DNA of 64,000 bases from Thalassia testudinum (GCA_037157565.1 JAZHRO010000063.1:153314501-153378500); one strand, 5' to 3'. Counted from the stretch's first letter, positions 24,217 to 35,861 are shown. Translations and numbers: made by a program. The notes: generated by a model from the letters alone, not told the origin.

Positions 24217-25925
24217 TGACGAGCCGACTTTCCCCTTTGCGTTGTAGTATTTAAGTGGTGGAAAAATCGACTAATTAAAAAAATGAAAATAACCACTCAC
24301 AGAAGAGTGGGTCGTGTCCACAGGGAGGCAATTATGCAATAAACTCTTAATTATTTTATATTCTTTCGGATAAGTGCAAAATCCCTATTCAAATCTGACA
24401 TAAAATGCGAAGGAAAGTAGATTAAAAAGATAAGGGTATATGTGCAGTTTTCCCTCACTGAAATCTTTAATAAATATAAGATGATTTTGTGTAATTTTTA
24501 CGTGTCATATACTAGAGAGAATCGGTGCACGTGTTGATCCCAAAATCAATCTTAAAACAAGTGAATATCAATGACATGCAATTATCAGGAAATATGAGTG
24601 TGCATGCGCAATTCTGCCATAATAAAATAATAATAATAAATAAATAATAAAATTCTGTGGTAATGGCAGTGAATATAAATTTTAATTGACTTCAAAACAG
24701 AGCATTTCTCCCTCTCCTCCTCGCGAGAGAGAGAGAGCACCGGCGAGCGTTGGAGAGGCTAAGGAGGTCGGCGAGGATGAGGGCTATCCGATGGAGGCTA
24801 CAGCGTCGACGGAGGTGGCCGGAGGTGGCCGGCCGGTGGTGGAGAAGTGGCCGGAGGAGGCTGCCTGCTGTAGCCACGCGCCTGCGGGGAGGCACTGGAG
24901 AAGGGCGCCTACAGGTGGCTGCTGGCGATCGTGAAGGCACGTAGCGCCTTTAGGCACAACTGGAGGTATGCATTGCAGGGAGCCTGCGGTGCTACACTAG
25001 GGCGCGGCTGGGGGGAGCGAAGTGGGAGACTGCGCAGGTCTGCAGTGATGGCGGGCGGACGCTTGCAGGGAGGTTGAAGGCGTTGGTGGGTCTGCCGTGC
25101 TGTGCTAGGGCGCGGCTGCAGGCTCTTGCAGGGTTGGGCGTTACCTGTGAGCGCTTGAAGGCGGGTGCAGGCGTGCACTGCAGGGAGGCGCGAGTGGCGC
25201 GGTGCTAGCGCCTGCAGTAGTGCGGGCGGATGCGCCTGAGGTGGCTGCAGGCTTGGTGCGGTGCAGGAGCGCGCAAGGTGAGCGATGCAGCGCCTGCAGG
25301 CATGCAGGCGAGAGGGTGTGCGCCTGCAAGGATGAGGGGGCGCACCTGCAGATGGCGCAAGCGTTTGGTGGTGTGGGCGGTGCGTGCTTGCGGGCGCAGG
25401 TGGCTAGGCGGTCTGTAGAGGGCGCTAGGGCGTGGCTGCAGGCGCTTGCAGAGGCACGCGCCTGCAGGGAGGTGCTGGAGAAGGGCGCCTGCAGGGCGCT
25501 TGGTGAGGTAGGAAGTTGTAGATCCATAGTGCACGCTGGAGAAGATGGTGAAAGTTCTCTCCCTGCATGATCTTCTCTCCTCTTTCTCCACCTCTTCTTT
25601 TAACTCCTCCTGGTTTGCACCTACGAGAGTTAAGGGATTTTCAAATCCCTTAACTATTTCTGGCCGACAGCTGTTGAGGGTACCCAGAGGATGGGGAAAA
25701 GAACAGCCGCCAGTTATTTGAAAGGGTAATTTACCCTTTTCTCCTCCTTCTTTTGCCAATTATTTTTCCTTCACATAAAAAGAACATATTAAGTTATAGA
25801 ATAGATGTAAACCTAAATCATGATGCATGCAAACATTCTATAACTTAATATAGTTATTAACAAACCTAAAAGATACAATTAAAGTTACTTAGGCGTAATA
25901 GTAGTCCATTAAAATGGACTCATCA
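24217..25925 (-). repeat. 5' LTR of element A
   Basis: 1709 bp, TGACGAGCC...ACTCATCA on the plus strand. It pairs with 10763-12592. The outer and U5 parts are nearly identical to the 3' LTR; the GC-rich repeat zone (about 24720-25560) has small length differences. The TSD ctgag follows at 25926. LTR divergence can date the insertion if aligned. Confidence 0.94.
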
Positions 25926-25930
25926 CTGAG

Positions 25931-26475
25931 CACGCACTATAGGCACTGCACTAGGACATGGACCCTTAAGGCTATAGGCATCGATCTCTTTATCAGTGCA
26001 AACCCTCCTATCTCGCTTTGTGACAGTGGTATTAACTTTTGCCCGAGTGATTTGATACTCTGAGGGGGCACCCCTTAAAGGAATTCAAGGGTAGTTAAGA
26101 GGCACCACTAACGCATGGCCTCAAAGGAAGGGTTCGCCCTACTTGCATCCCTTGGTTCCATCCTTGGAGTACCTTTTTACTTAAGCATTTGAGAATATCA
26201 TTACAATAAAGTGTATGTCTCTTGGGCACTCGAAGGTCAATTTAGGGTGCGTAATTGATTGACAACTTGATTGATCACCCAAAAGAAGTTAAAGTAACCT
26301 CAACCTCCTTAATAGATATTGACCAAGCATCTCAAGTGCTTTATTTCTCTTATACCACTTACGTGGGAACGAAGAAATACTGCCTTGACTCCATTTTGCC
26401 AAGCTGAAGAGTTGGAAGGGGACTTAAAGTACTTTAAATCAACAAAAGATCTGTTGCCTTGTGTTTGCTTGGTGC
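25931..26475 (+). other. Untranslated leader of element B, second part
   Basis: Continuation of B's leader after the A insertion. The region 26080-26160 carries the CTCAAAGGAAGGGTT block shared with A's leader. No gene is seen. Confidence 0.7.
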
Positions 26476-26658
26476 ATGCTTGGTAGGCGTTCTCTTAAAA
26501 ATAGTCTTGTTTTCAACCTAGAACTGGAGAGAATTATTAGAAAAGCCAACCAAGAAAGAAGAAAAATGGCTGAAGAAAGACCTGAAGAAGAGATTAGGGT
26601 TGGTGAAAATCAGAGAACCTTGAGAGGCTATTTCCTCCCTACAACCCACCAAGCCCTA
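26476..26658 (+). pseudogene. gag: gag of element B, N-terminal fragment
   Basis: Begins MLGRRSLKNSL and runs through a charged helix-rich part (ERIIRKANQERRKM) to RTLRGYF, matching the N terminus of A's gag. It is cut at 26664 by a solo LTR; gag resumes at 28937. The ATG at 26476 is chosen over the GTG upstream because A uses the same Met. Confidence 0.85.
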
Positions 26659-26893
26659 CCTATTGATAAACGCCAGTTTATCATCATTCTTATGCATTAA
26701 AACAAACCTAGCTCTTAGGATTTTACTCCGCAAACGGGTTTTTGGGCTGCATTCAGGCATAAAATAGGTTAGGCATGCATTGCATTTTTTATTGTCTTTT
26801 TTTATATGTTTTTGTGAGTGTTAGAGATGTACAGATATATAGATCCCTAAAACCCTAGCACTCAAGAAGGCAAATGGTGAAGGAGAAGCCCAG

Positions 26894-27575
26894 ACTAGCT
26901 GGAACTCAGCCTAATCCAGCTCACCTCAGCTTGATCCAGCTCACCGCAGCTGGAACCTAGCTTACTTGAACTAGGGTTAGCTCATCCCAGCTCCATTCAG
27001 CTAATCTCAGCTGGATGGCAGCTCAAGAGAGTTCACCTTAGCTCACCCTAGCTCAAGTCAGCTCAGATCCGACTCAACTTAGCTGAGTCTAGCTCATCTC
27101 AGCTCCCACTAGTCCACAGGGAGCTCTAGCTAGCTCAGCTAAGTTGACAGGAGTTCACCCCAGCTCAGATCCAGCTACATCCAGCTCCACTTAGCTCCAG
27201 CCAGCTGAAGAAGAACTCATCCCAGCTCAGGAAGCTCAAGTCCAGCTCCCGGGGACTCAGCTTAGCTCAACTCAGTTGAGCTAAGCTACCTTAGCTGCCT
27301 CAACCAGCTTGATTCTCCCCGGGAGCACCAGACCCAGCTCACCTTAGCTCATTATGGTAGAAGCTAGCTTACCTTAGCTCGGCTTAGTAGCTAGCAAAGA
27401 ACTAGCAAGCTAAGCCAGCTAGAATAGCTCCATGCCAGCCTCTTCAGCAGCAGCCAGCTCCAAATTTCAGTTCCAGACTTCTCCTCCTCAGCTCCTTCCT
27501 CCAAACCCTAGCTCCATTACCTTCTCCTCTACTCCTCCATTAGCTAAGCTAGCTTAGCTTAGCTTAGCTATGCTC
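26894..27575 (+). repeat. AGCT-dense degenerate repeat in the Tat-like LTR
   Basis: I count about 53 AGCT tetramers in roughly 680 bases, where chance would give about three. They sit in varied contexts (CCAGCTC, TTAGCTC, CTAGCTC, TCAGCTGG) about every 13 bases without a strict period. Towards 27541-27570 they become the simple run TTAGCTTAGCTTAGCT. The zone lies upstream of the TATA box, in U3. Confidence 0.85.
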
Positions 27576-28023
27576 CAACTTCCTTGTCTTGTACCACCCC
27601 AAAAACCCACCTAACAACTCCACCCAACTAGCTCCACCTAAGCTCCACATAAGCTAACCTACTTGGCACCAACCTAACCTACCCACCACCTCCAAAAGAC
27701 ACCTAAAAGTGGCGCCAAAAACTACCCTAACCACCCCCTTAATGGCGCCACTTTTCCCTCCAAAATCCCCCCTCATCTCCACCACACAATTTCCCTTGAA
27801 TTCATCTCCACCATCCACCTAACCCCCCTTCTAGAAGACCCCATGTTGGCGCCAACATGGTGGTGTCTCTCCACCACTAAAAGACACCAACACCACCATA
27901 ACTATCCCCTTTAACACCCCTTGGGTTGGTGCCAACTCTCCTTAGCCATAGGATCACCAACCACCTCCATTCTTCCATCCTAGCCCTCCATTTCAAGGGG
28001 CACCTTAACCCCCCATCCTACCC

Positions 28024-28030
28024 TATAAAA
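28024..28030 (+). promoter_or_regulatory. TATA box of the Tat-like solo LTR
   Basis: TATAAAA in CCCTATAAAATG, followed about 30 bases later by CATCATTCAAGCC, a typical plant initiation context. A solo LTR keeps its promoter and could still start transcription into B's gag. Confidence 0.55.
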
Positions 28031-28936
28031 TGACCACTACCCACCATCATTCAAGCCATCCTTGGCTAGCAATTTCACTCTCATATTCCACCAAAAAGCC
28101 CACGTCCAAGAGAGAAGAAGAAGAAGATTAAGGGGATATTCTGTCCCCTTAGTGACTTCCCCTCTTCCCTTCTCTCTTGGGTCACGCCAGCCAAAGGAGA
28201 AGCCAGGCAAGGAAGATCTTGGAGGAGATCTTGAAGGTGGTCACGCCACCTTAGAGGAGTTTTTGAGGGTGGTGCACGCCCACCCCTTTGGAGAGAGCAT
28301 TAAAGGTGGTAGCTTCCACCTTGGAGGAGCTCTCAAGGAAGGAGGAGAAGGAAGCCCTCTTTTCAAGCCAAGGAGCAGCTAGGCTTGGAGTAAGAAGACA
28401 ACCTTCTTCACCATTGTTACAAGAGGAATTGTGTTTCTTTTCTTGCTTTTAGATTGTTTAATTCTAGTAGAAGCATTCCTCTACTTGTCCTTGAAAAGAA
28501 CACTCATTCTACTCAATCAAAATTGCCTTCTTTTAGCTTTTTATTGCAGTTGTTTGTTTTGGTTCTAGCACTTGTTTCACCTCTTCTTCCTAATTACCCT
28601 AGGCCTCCACTTTCCTAGAGTGAGCTTAGGAAGAAGATATTTCTATCTTTTAGATTTTAGTTAATCATTTGTAGGTGTTAGTTCTTTTAGCTACAATCTG
28701 CAGTTTGCCCTCGTCTTTTCAAAATACAAAAAAAATTACATATTGAAAAATATCAAAAAGAAAGTTGAGATCTATCTGTAAGCAAGAGGATTAATTTTGC
28801 ATTTTTTTTGCCTCCTTGGACGACCCTAGATACTCCCCTATCTAGGATATAAATTTAAAAGCGAAAGCGGATTCGCGTGTTACAACGACGTTAAAAACCC
28901 GCTTTTACAAATCACGCGTATTTCGCAACCACCTAT

Positions 28937-30575
28937 CTAAAGACCTGGAGTGGATAATCCTTATGAAATCAAGAGTAGCACCATATCTTTGCTTCCCTCT
29001 TTTTATGGTATTGTTAGGGAGGATCCCTACAGGCATCTTGAGGAATTCACCGAGGTCTGTTCCATGGTGAAGCTCCAAGGTTTTACTAATGAAACCCTGA
29101 TGAGAACTCTATTCCCTTTCTCTCTAAAGGATAAGGCCAAGCACAGGTATCATACCCTCAATGCAAGGGTTAATGATTGGGTCACCCTCAAGGGAGAATT
29201 CTTGAAAAAGTACTTCCCTATGAATAAGACCAACCATTACAGAAGAGAGATCATGGGTTTTACTCAACAGGAAGGGGAGCAATTTCATGAGACTTGGGAG
29301 CACTTTAATGACCTTCTTAGGTTATGCCCCCACCATCAGGTGCCAAGATGGCACTTGGTCGAAAGGTTCTATAACGAATTATTTGAAAGGCACAGGCAAA
29401 CAATCAATGCAACCTGTGCTGGAACGTTCATGACCAAAACTGAGAATGAAGCCTGGGCATTATTTGAAACATTAAGTGATAATTCCATACATATGTCCTC
29501 TGCCTATCAGGAAAGAAAACCATCAATCTTACAGAGGAAGATAGATGCCCATGAAGTCGGGGCTACTTAAGATTTGGCTTATCAGATTCAATTATTGAAC
29601 AAAAATTTTGATAGGCTTTTAGCAAACCCCAGCATGAACCCACAAGTAGCCTCTATCTTTTAGGCTTCAAGTGAATGCTCCATTTGCCAAAGCACTACAC
29701 ACACCACTATGGAGTGCCACCAGGCAAATCGATTCCCTGAATTAATTCAGGGAGACCTGAACGTGGCCCAAGGTTTCTACCCACCTCCTCCTAATAACCC
29801 GTATTTTGATACCAATAATCCGGGGTGGCAGAACCATCCAAACTTTTCATGGAAGCAAGGTGATGCTTCTAACTCAGGGAATGCAAGACCCCAACCTCCT
29901 CAACCCATATACCAGCCATCCTATGCAAACCCTCCTCAGAATAAGCCTTCTGAGATGGATGAACCAAAAGCCATGATAAAAGCAATGCAAGATAATCAGA
30001 ATATGGTCATCTAATCTCAAAATAAGATGATCACTAATATGCAATCCCAAATTGGTCATCTTACTAAGGCAATTAGGCAATAGAGTCTGAGGAAATTGCC
30101 TAGCTCTTCTGAGGAAAACCCAAAGGGTAAGGGGGTCATATTTAGGGAGAACGCCCAAGCTGTGACCATGCTGAGGAGTGGAAAGAAAATCGGCAAGCCT
30201 AATAGCACTCCTACGATGACCTCTCAGGATTTCCCTCCTACACCAGACTTGACTTCCATCTCCACCAAGGAAGAGCCACACTACTCTCCCTCACTTAAAG
30301 TCACCCACCCTGAGGATGTCGTCATTCCACCACCCCTTTCCCGCCAAGGCAACCCCTCTACCCAGAAGCCAAGGGTGCCCTATCTAAAGTGCCTATCTGC
30401 TCCTAAGGAATCTTCTATTGCTTCGTCTAGAGCCAAGGATAGGACAAATGAGATCATGGAAACTTTTAGGCAAGTCCAGATCAACTTGCCTTTGTTGGAA
30501 GCTATCAAAAAAATCCCATCCTATGCCAAGTTTCTAAAGGACCTGTGCACTCAGAAACGCCGATCTAGGAGATAG
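28937..30575 (+). pseudogene. gag: gag of element B, core and C-terminal part
   Basis: The retrotransposon-gag core is well kept (28950-29570: LPSFYGIVREDPYRHLEEF, HYRREIMGFTQQEGEQFHE, LLRLCPHHQ). It is followed by a partial knuckle (CSICQSTTHTTMECH, near 29680-29725), GWQNHPNFSWKQG, a Gln-rich coiled region and the Pro-rich tail up to QKRRSRR. In-frame stops are at about 29568 (TAA), 29662 (TAG), 30013 (TAA), 30082 (TAG) and 30573 (TAG). Compared with A, three of these stand where A has CAG and one where A has CAA. Apart from these stops the frame is essentially open, so decay is mostly by substitution. Confidence 0.88.
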
Positions 30576-31560
30576 GTCCAATCCAAGGTCATCCTACCTA
30601 ACCATGTTAGCTCGATGCTCCAACATGGAACACACCCCAAAATGAAAGACCCAGGGGTCCCATATATTTCAATGGTTATAGGTAACCAACTCATTGATGA
30701 GGCTCTACTCGATCTGGGTGCAGGGATGAACATTTTACTGAGCTCTATCTACGACCTTTTGGGAGGAGGTGAGTTAAAGCCTAGTCCAGTCATCCTCCAA
30801 GTCGTAGACAGATCACTTAAGACACCGCAGGGATTGCTAGAAGATGTCCTGGTAAGAGTGGAGGACTTCTTCTTCCCTATTGATTTTCTTATGCTAGATA
30901 CAGACCCATCGAATAAGCCCACCAAGCCATCCATTATTCTGGGATGCCCCTTCTTACCACAGCCAACGCCTCTATCAATTGTAGATCAGGGGCACTTAAA
31001 ATGGAGTTTGGGAACAAGAAGATTTGGTTGAATGTTTTGATACCTACAAGCAATCTGGATTTGAAAATTGTTTTCAGATTGAGGTTGTTGATGAAATTAT
31101 TGAGGAGACTACACCAACACTCTTATGCAGAGATACCCTTCAAATGGTCATATCTAAGGACCATCCTCCAAGTATTGAAGAGAATAAGAGGAATATGCCC
31201 AAATTGGAAGAGTTGCTAGGAATACACACAAAGTCTCTATCCCCACCCTGGACCCTGAAGGTAGATCCTCTACCTAAGACGGGGACATCTCAACTTAAAC
31301 CCTCAATCCAAAAGGCTCCTGAGTTGGAGTTGAAACCCCTCCCGAGCACATTAAAGTATGCTTTCCTTGGCCCTAACGACACGCTCCCCATTATTATCTC
31401 GTCTACATTATTTGAATCGTAGGAGGGAGCTCTGCTTGTGTGTTTACAAGGGCACAAGGAAGCAATTGCTTGGTCGGTAGCTGATATTAAGGGTGTTAAT
31501 CCCTCCCTCTACATGAATCATATATATACGGACGAGTCTGTAAAGCCCTTTCGAGACATG
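30576..31560 (+). pseudogene. pol: Protease and protease-RT linker of element B
   Basis: The protease active site is DEALLDLGAG (near 30690-30725), then LLEDVLVRVEDFFFPIDFL and IILGCPFL. A one-base deletion near 30954 relative to A shifts the frame. The remainder reads in another frame through DEIIEETTPTLLC (31075-31115) and LELKPLPSTLKYAFLG (31330-31375) to a TAG at about 31421, where A has CAG. The start of RT (DESVKPFRDMQRR) follows at 31530. Confidence 0.86.
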
Positions 31561-32290
31561 CAGAGAAGGCATGACCCCAATATGCGGGAGGTTGTCAAAA
31601 AGGAGATTCTAAAATGGCTGGATGCTGGAATTATTTATCCCATTTTAGACAATAAATGGGTCAGTCCTATACATGTGGTGCCCGAAAAGGTAGGAATCAC
31701 TGTGAAAGAAAATGACCAAGGAGAGTTGGTGACCACTAGACCCTCAGCTGGCTAGAGGGTCTGCATTGATTACTGTCGTTTGAACATGGCTACCCAGAAA
31801 GACCATTTCCCCTTACCATTTATCAATCAGATTTTGGAACGTCTGGCGGGGAACAAGTACTTTTGTTCCCTTGACGGGTACTCTGGGTATAATTAGATAG
31901 CTATCTTTCCTGACGATCAAGAGCGTACCACCTTCACATGTCTGTATGGCACATTTGCGTTCCACCGAATGCCATTCAGGTTATGTAATGCTCCTGCCAC
32001 TTTCCAACATTGTATGATGGCTATCTTTTCTAATATGATCGACAAGTTTGTATAGATTTTCATGGATGATTTCTCTATTTATGGCTCGTCATTTGACCTA
32101 TGCTTTTCGTACCTTGGTAAAGTCTTAACCCATTGCGAAGAAGCAAAGCTAGTGCTTAGCTGGGAGAAAAGCCATTTTATGGTTCAGCAAGGCATTGTTT
32201 TGGGGCATGTGGTTTCTGAGAGAGGATTAGAGGTAGATACTGCGAAAATTGATTCCATCTCTAAGCTTCCATCACCCACCAATGTTCATT
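31561..32290 (+). pseudogene. pol: Reverse transcriptase of element B
   Basis: Same domain order as in [54 protein letters not shown] (here RLCNAPATF), and an intact active-site box FMDDFS at 32058-32078. Stops interrupt at about 31754 (TAG, TGG in A), 31895 (TAG, CAG in A), 32053 (TAG) and 32290 (TAG, CAG in A). Reading frame is otherwise maintained. B thus keeps the catalytic Met that A has lost, though B is the more broken copy. Confidence 0.88.
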
Positions 32291-33003
32291 AGGTTAGATC
32301 TTTTCTTGGCCATGCTGGGTTTTATAGGCTCTTAATTAGATATTTCAGCAAAATCTCTAAGCCACTCTGCAACCTATTAGCGAAGGATGTTTCCTTCAAT
32401 TTTGATGATAGATGTGGCGAGGCTTTCCAAGTCTTGAAGAAAATCCTTATTACCGTGCCGATTCTCCAAGCACCAGATTGGACTCTCCGGTTTGAGCTAA
32501 TGTGCAATGCTTCTGATTTTGCAGTGGGAGCGGTCTTAGGTCAAAAGGTTGATGGCAAACCTCATGTTTTGCATTATGCCAGCAAGACCCTTACGGATCC
32601 TCAGCAAAACTACACGGTCACTGAAAAGGAACTTCTTACTGTAGTGTTTACTTTGGAAAAGTTTCGATCTTATTTATTGGGATCCAAGGTAATGATGTTC
32701 ACTAATCATTCTACTTTAAAGCATTTTCTTGCTAAGAAGGACACCAAACCTCATTTGATTCATTGGATTCTACTACTCCAGGAGTTTGACTTGGAAATTA
32801 AAGATAAGAAAGGAGTTGAGAATGTGGTAGCAGATCATCTGTCCAAGATCCCTATTGAGGCATCAACCCCTACTGGTGGTATCCAAGAGACTCTTCCTTA
32901 TGAGTCTTTGATGGTCGTGGAGGCCAAAACTCCTTGGTTCACTGACATAGTGAACTATCTAGTCACAGGCATAACCCCAAGTACTTGGGACAAGCAGAAG
33001 TGA
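32291..33003 (+). pseudogene. pol: RNase H of element B
   Basis: Follows RT through HAGFYR. The RNase H acids are in CNASDF (the first Asp of A's CDASD is Asn here), [13 protein letters not shown] and FTNHSTL (the Asp of A's FTDHS is Asn). Two of the catalytic acids are therefore replaced by Asn, both through G-to-A change on this strand. VADHLSKI is retained. The frame is open from 32434 to a TGA at 33001, close to A's TGA. Confidence 0.86.
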
Positions 33004-33509
33004 GATAGGTTTCTTGCTGACTCTAAATTTTATCACTGGGAGGAACCTGAACTTGTTAGAATAGGCCCTAACCAATTATTCTGCCATTGCATCCTTGACG
33101 AAGAACAAAGGAGTGTTCTGAGTTTTTGCCATGACCTCCACTATGGAGGGCATTTTAGTGGAAAAAAGACTGCCCATAAGGTTCTTCAGTTTGGCTTTTG
33201 GTGGCTCACATTATTCCAAGATGCACATACATATGTGGGTGCATGTCTACGTTGCCAGCAGACGAGAACCATCAGAAAAAGGGATGAGATGCCCCAGCAA
33301 CCTATTCTCTCCATTGAGATCTTTGACATTTGGGGCATCAACTTCATGGGTCCCTTTCCTATGTCCTTCGGATATGAATACATCCTTGTGGCTGTGGACT
33401 ATGTATCAAAATAGATAGAAGCCATACCCACATGGACCAATGACCATTCTGTGGTCTTGGACTTCGTTAGGGCTAATATCATTTCTCGATATAGGTGCCC
33501 AAGGATGAT
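33004..33509 (+). pseudogene. pol: Integrase of element B, N-terminal part
   Basis: Zinc-binding region (CHDLHYGGHF; ACLRCQQ) and the first catalytic Asp region (here GINFMGPF: Asp replaced by Asn, near 33338) are visible. A TAG at about 33412 stands where A has TGG. The domain is cut at 33509 by element C, just before the second catalytic Asp, and resumes at 46913. Confidence 0.86.
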
Positions 33510-35040
33510 TGATGGAGGCACGTTTCTCGATTTAAAAATCAACGTTTGGAGGACCCATCGTAGCTCACAAAACGCGTCTATCAAATAAAATTTATACCAA
33601 AACTCCAAGGGAGTCCCAGGTCGAACATAGGGAGGCGACGTTTACTTTGAATGAAAATCGCACTTCGATTTGTCTCTTTTTGGTATTTTAGGGTTTTGTT
33701 ATTTTTTCTTATTTTTGAAATAAAATGGAAATCAATCACAAGAGAGATAGAATTGAATCTGATATATTGCATAAATGTCAATTACAATAATATAAAAAAC
33801 ATAAAAAGAGAAGGAGGTGAGACGAAATCTCCCAAAGCGGCTGTTCGACGAGACAACAGTGCCTAGCGGAAGCTCGGATGAAGTTGGGAAGCAAGACGAC
33901 AGAGGTGAGAAGCAGGAGGACGTCGGGTATATGAAAGCTTCAGTGCAGCTCCGGAATGGAAGTGAGAAGGCGAAGATGATCTGCTACAGGAATGGAGATG
34001 GGAGGATGGCTCCAAGGCAACCTATGAATGGGGATGGGAAGTTGGAGGAGTATTTGGTGGGGTAGAGGTTCGCTACACTAATAGGCACCTTGGGAGCTTG
34101 AGAGCAAGCTCTAATAGAGCGTTGGTAGGCTTGCTAAAGCTTAGGCATAGGTAGGAGTAAAGTAGGTAGACATGGCTTGGAAGGGAGGGGGTGTAGGTCC
34201 TTTTATAGTGGAGGAGAAGAGGCTAAAATAGGTATGGGACCATTAGCGACCTCCAGGCCATCGCTGGAAGTGTCGCTGTTGGTAGATCATGCCCGCTGGC
34301 ATTCACAGCTGCCCTTGCTGGCATATGAATAATTAGCTACAACTGTAAGCGTCGCTGTAGGTCTGGCTTAGGCATCGCTATAGGCTGGTGCCAACCGAGC
34401 ACACGCCTGCCCCATGCTCCGTTGGCGTTGAGCTATGCGCTCTCTTTATCGCGCGTGCGCACGCTTACCTGCTCGCGTTACGCTGTGCACATGCGTGCCC
34501 CCACACGTGCACACGCACCCACGCTGCTATGCGTGTGCAATGGCGCGTGCGTACTCATGGGTGGCCTGGGTTGCGCCACATGGCGCAATCTTGGCTGTCC
34601 ATCTTCTTTTCGTTGTAGGGGCTGCTACAAAAGTCGGATTGAGTCGATTTTCACACCGTTGGGCTGCGATCGTCGCTGAATCCATCTGCATGGTCAGATT
34701 TGTCATTTGAAGCTCCAAATTATATCACCTAGTCCCTTGGCCATTGATCTTCCTCGGACTACATACGGTGCTACGTAACTTCGATCAAAGCGATTTCCGA
34801 GGTGTTAGACTCCAATCATCATCTTGATCAGATCTGTATGATCGGATCATCAATCCGAGGCTCCAAAATAAATATCCTTCTCTCTTGACCACAAAAAGGA
34901 TGCAATTAACTTGAATTATATACAACTACTTTAAATGCAGAATGATGCATTCTATGCAATATTTACAACATGAAATGCAAATCTAAGCCTAGGAACATTC
35001 ATGAATAGGCATTTTAACCCAAATAGATGTGTTTACATCA
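33510..35040 (-). repeat. 3' LTR of element C
   Basis: 1531 bp, plus strand TGATGGAGG...GTTTACATCA; pairs with 45391-46912. The U5 motif (GGTCGAACATAGGGAGGCGACG) lies near 33620. A minus-strand TATA box is at 34199-34208, with GCGAC/TCGCT inverted pairs just upstream (34245-34265). The U3 core (34390-34560) is rich in alternating CGTGCGCAC-type sequence, which gives several spurious overlapping frames. Confidence 0.92.
34199..34208 (-). promoter_or_regulatory. TATA box in the 3' LTR of C
   Basis: CTATAAAAGG on the minus strand; the same box is at 46086-46095 in the 5' LTR. Confidence 0.6.
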
Positions 35041-35861
35041 TACCCCCATGCCTGTCTTTTGCTAGTCCCTAGCAAAATTAAACTGCATGCTATGTATAAA
35101 AGCAGAATTAGGATTAGATCGCTTAGGCCTAAGTCGTTTATTAACAATAGAAAATTTCAACTAAAGTCCTAAACTACGATGACTCAACCCGGGTGTCTGC
35201 CAGAATGCAGACCGCCCAAGTCCTCGCCTTATTTGAAAAGGGAAGATACATTTTTTTATTTTTCTTCTTTTCCAATTTTTTTTGTACTTTTAGAGTTTGA
35301 GAGTTCCGAGATAGACCCGCCCAGAACTCGAAAAGGACTCTAAGTGCTAAGCATCTTGCGAAAATAGTGAAAGACTCACTAAGCAGCCGTTGAAACGGAC
35401 ATCGGGTTTCTACGACCCTAGGTGACCTTGCCTAAAGGTTTATCTTTTCAATTGGTAGCTTTCTCCCTACTTCTTTTATTTATGGGGTCAACACAAGGGT
35501 GAACCTAGTGTATATCTCCCTGGTTTATTCTACTTCCTCGCTTCTTCCCTAAGTGTTTTGGGAATTATTGTGCATTTTTTTGTGAGCTAGGTTCTGGACA
35601 ACCGGCCAATAGGCTGTTACCCACGGGAACTTACCAGCCATACTCATGCGGTGAAGTGTGGTTTTGTTTTTTTTTTCTCTCCTTTTTCTATATTTTTTTC
35701 TTTTTCTTTTTGTTTGTTTATTTATTTATTTATTTTAAGTAGGTAGCTTCCTTGATCTAAGATTTACCTAAAGGTAGTACAACGAAAATGGTCTTGTGAC
35801 TGGGATCTGGACAGCCTACCGATGAGCTGTTCCACCAACAACTTGCCAGCCATACCACCCA
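35041..35861 (-). other. 3' noncoding region of element C, distal part
   Basis: Starts (reading the plus strand) with the PPT complement TACCCCCATGCC and a TTTTGCTAG/CTAGCAAAA hairpin (35057-35077). Contains a T-rich tract (35645-35740, ending in a TTTA repeat), purine-rich in the sense direction. An imperfect direct repeat of about 58 bases (35592-35650 and 35806-35864) shares TCTGGACA, GAGCTGTT/AGGCTGTT and ACTTRCCAGCCATAC. No gene. Confidence 0.7.

Larger units (their letters stand above)
10763..25925 (-). mobile_element. Element A: Athila-like retrotransposon nested in the leader of B
   Basis: Full-length minus-strand element with LTRs at 10763-12592 (3') and 24217-25925 (5'), flanked by a perfect 5-bp target-site duplication, ctgag, at 10758-10762 and 25926-25930. 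The 5' LTR is followed by a tRNA-Asp primer site (24196-24213). Inside are gag, protease, RT/RNase H and integrase in that order, then a 1.57-kb 3' noncoding region and a PPT. Two solo LTRs interrupt it (14530-16146 in integrase, 19229-20930 in protease); without them it is about 11.8 kb. The coding region is closer to B than its LTRs are. It must be younger than B. Confidence 0.95.
26664..28931 (+). repeat. Solo LTR (Tat-like) inside gag of element B
   Basis: 2268 bp, beginning TGATAAACGCC and ending CGCAACCA, with a perfect TSD cctat (26659-26663, 28932-28936). There is no PBS or internal domain. The TGATAAACGCC start, the great length and the CGCAACCA end recall LTRs of the Tat/Ogre group; this assignment is by resemblance only. 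A TATA box (28024-28030) sets the orientation as plus. The first third holds a striking AGCT-dense zone (26894-27575). The 106-codon frame at 28062 lies in the transcribed part and has no known domain. Confidence 0.9.

Noticed and set aside
25141..25759. 184- and 128-codon frames in the other A LTR
   Set aside because: Same repeat zone; the frames differ from those in the partner LTR through indels, so no protein is conserved.
34388..34718. Overlapping frames in the C LTR (76-91 codons)
   Set aside because: Produced by CGTGCGCAC-type sequence; not conserved as proteins in the other LTR.
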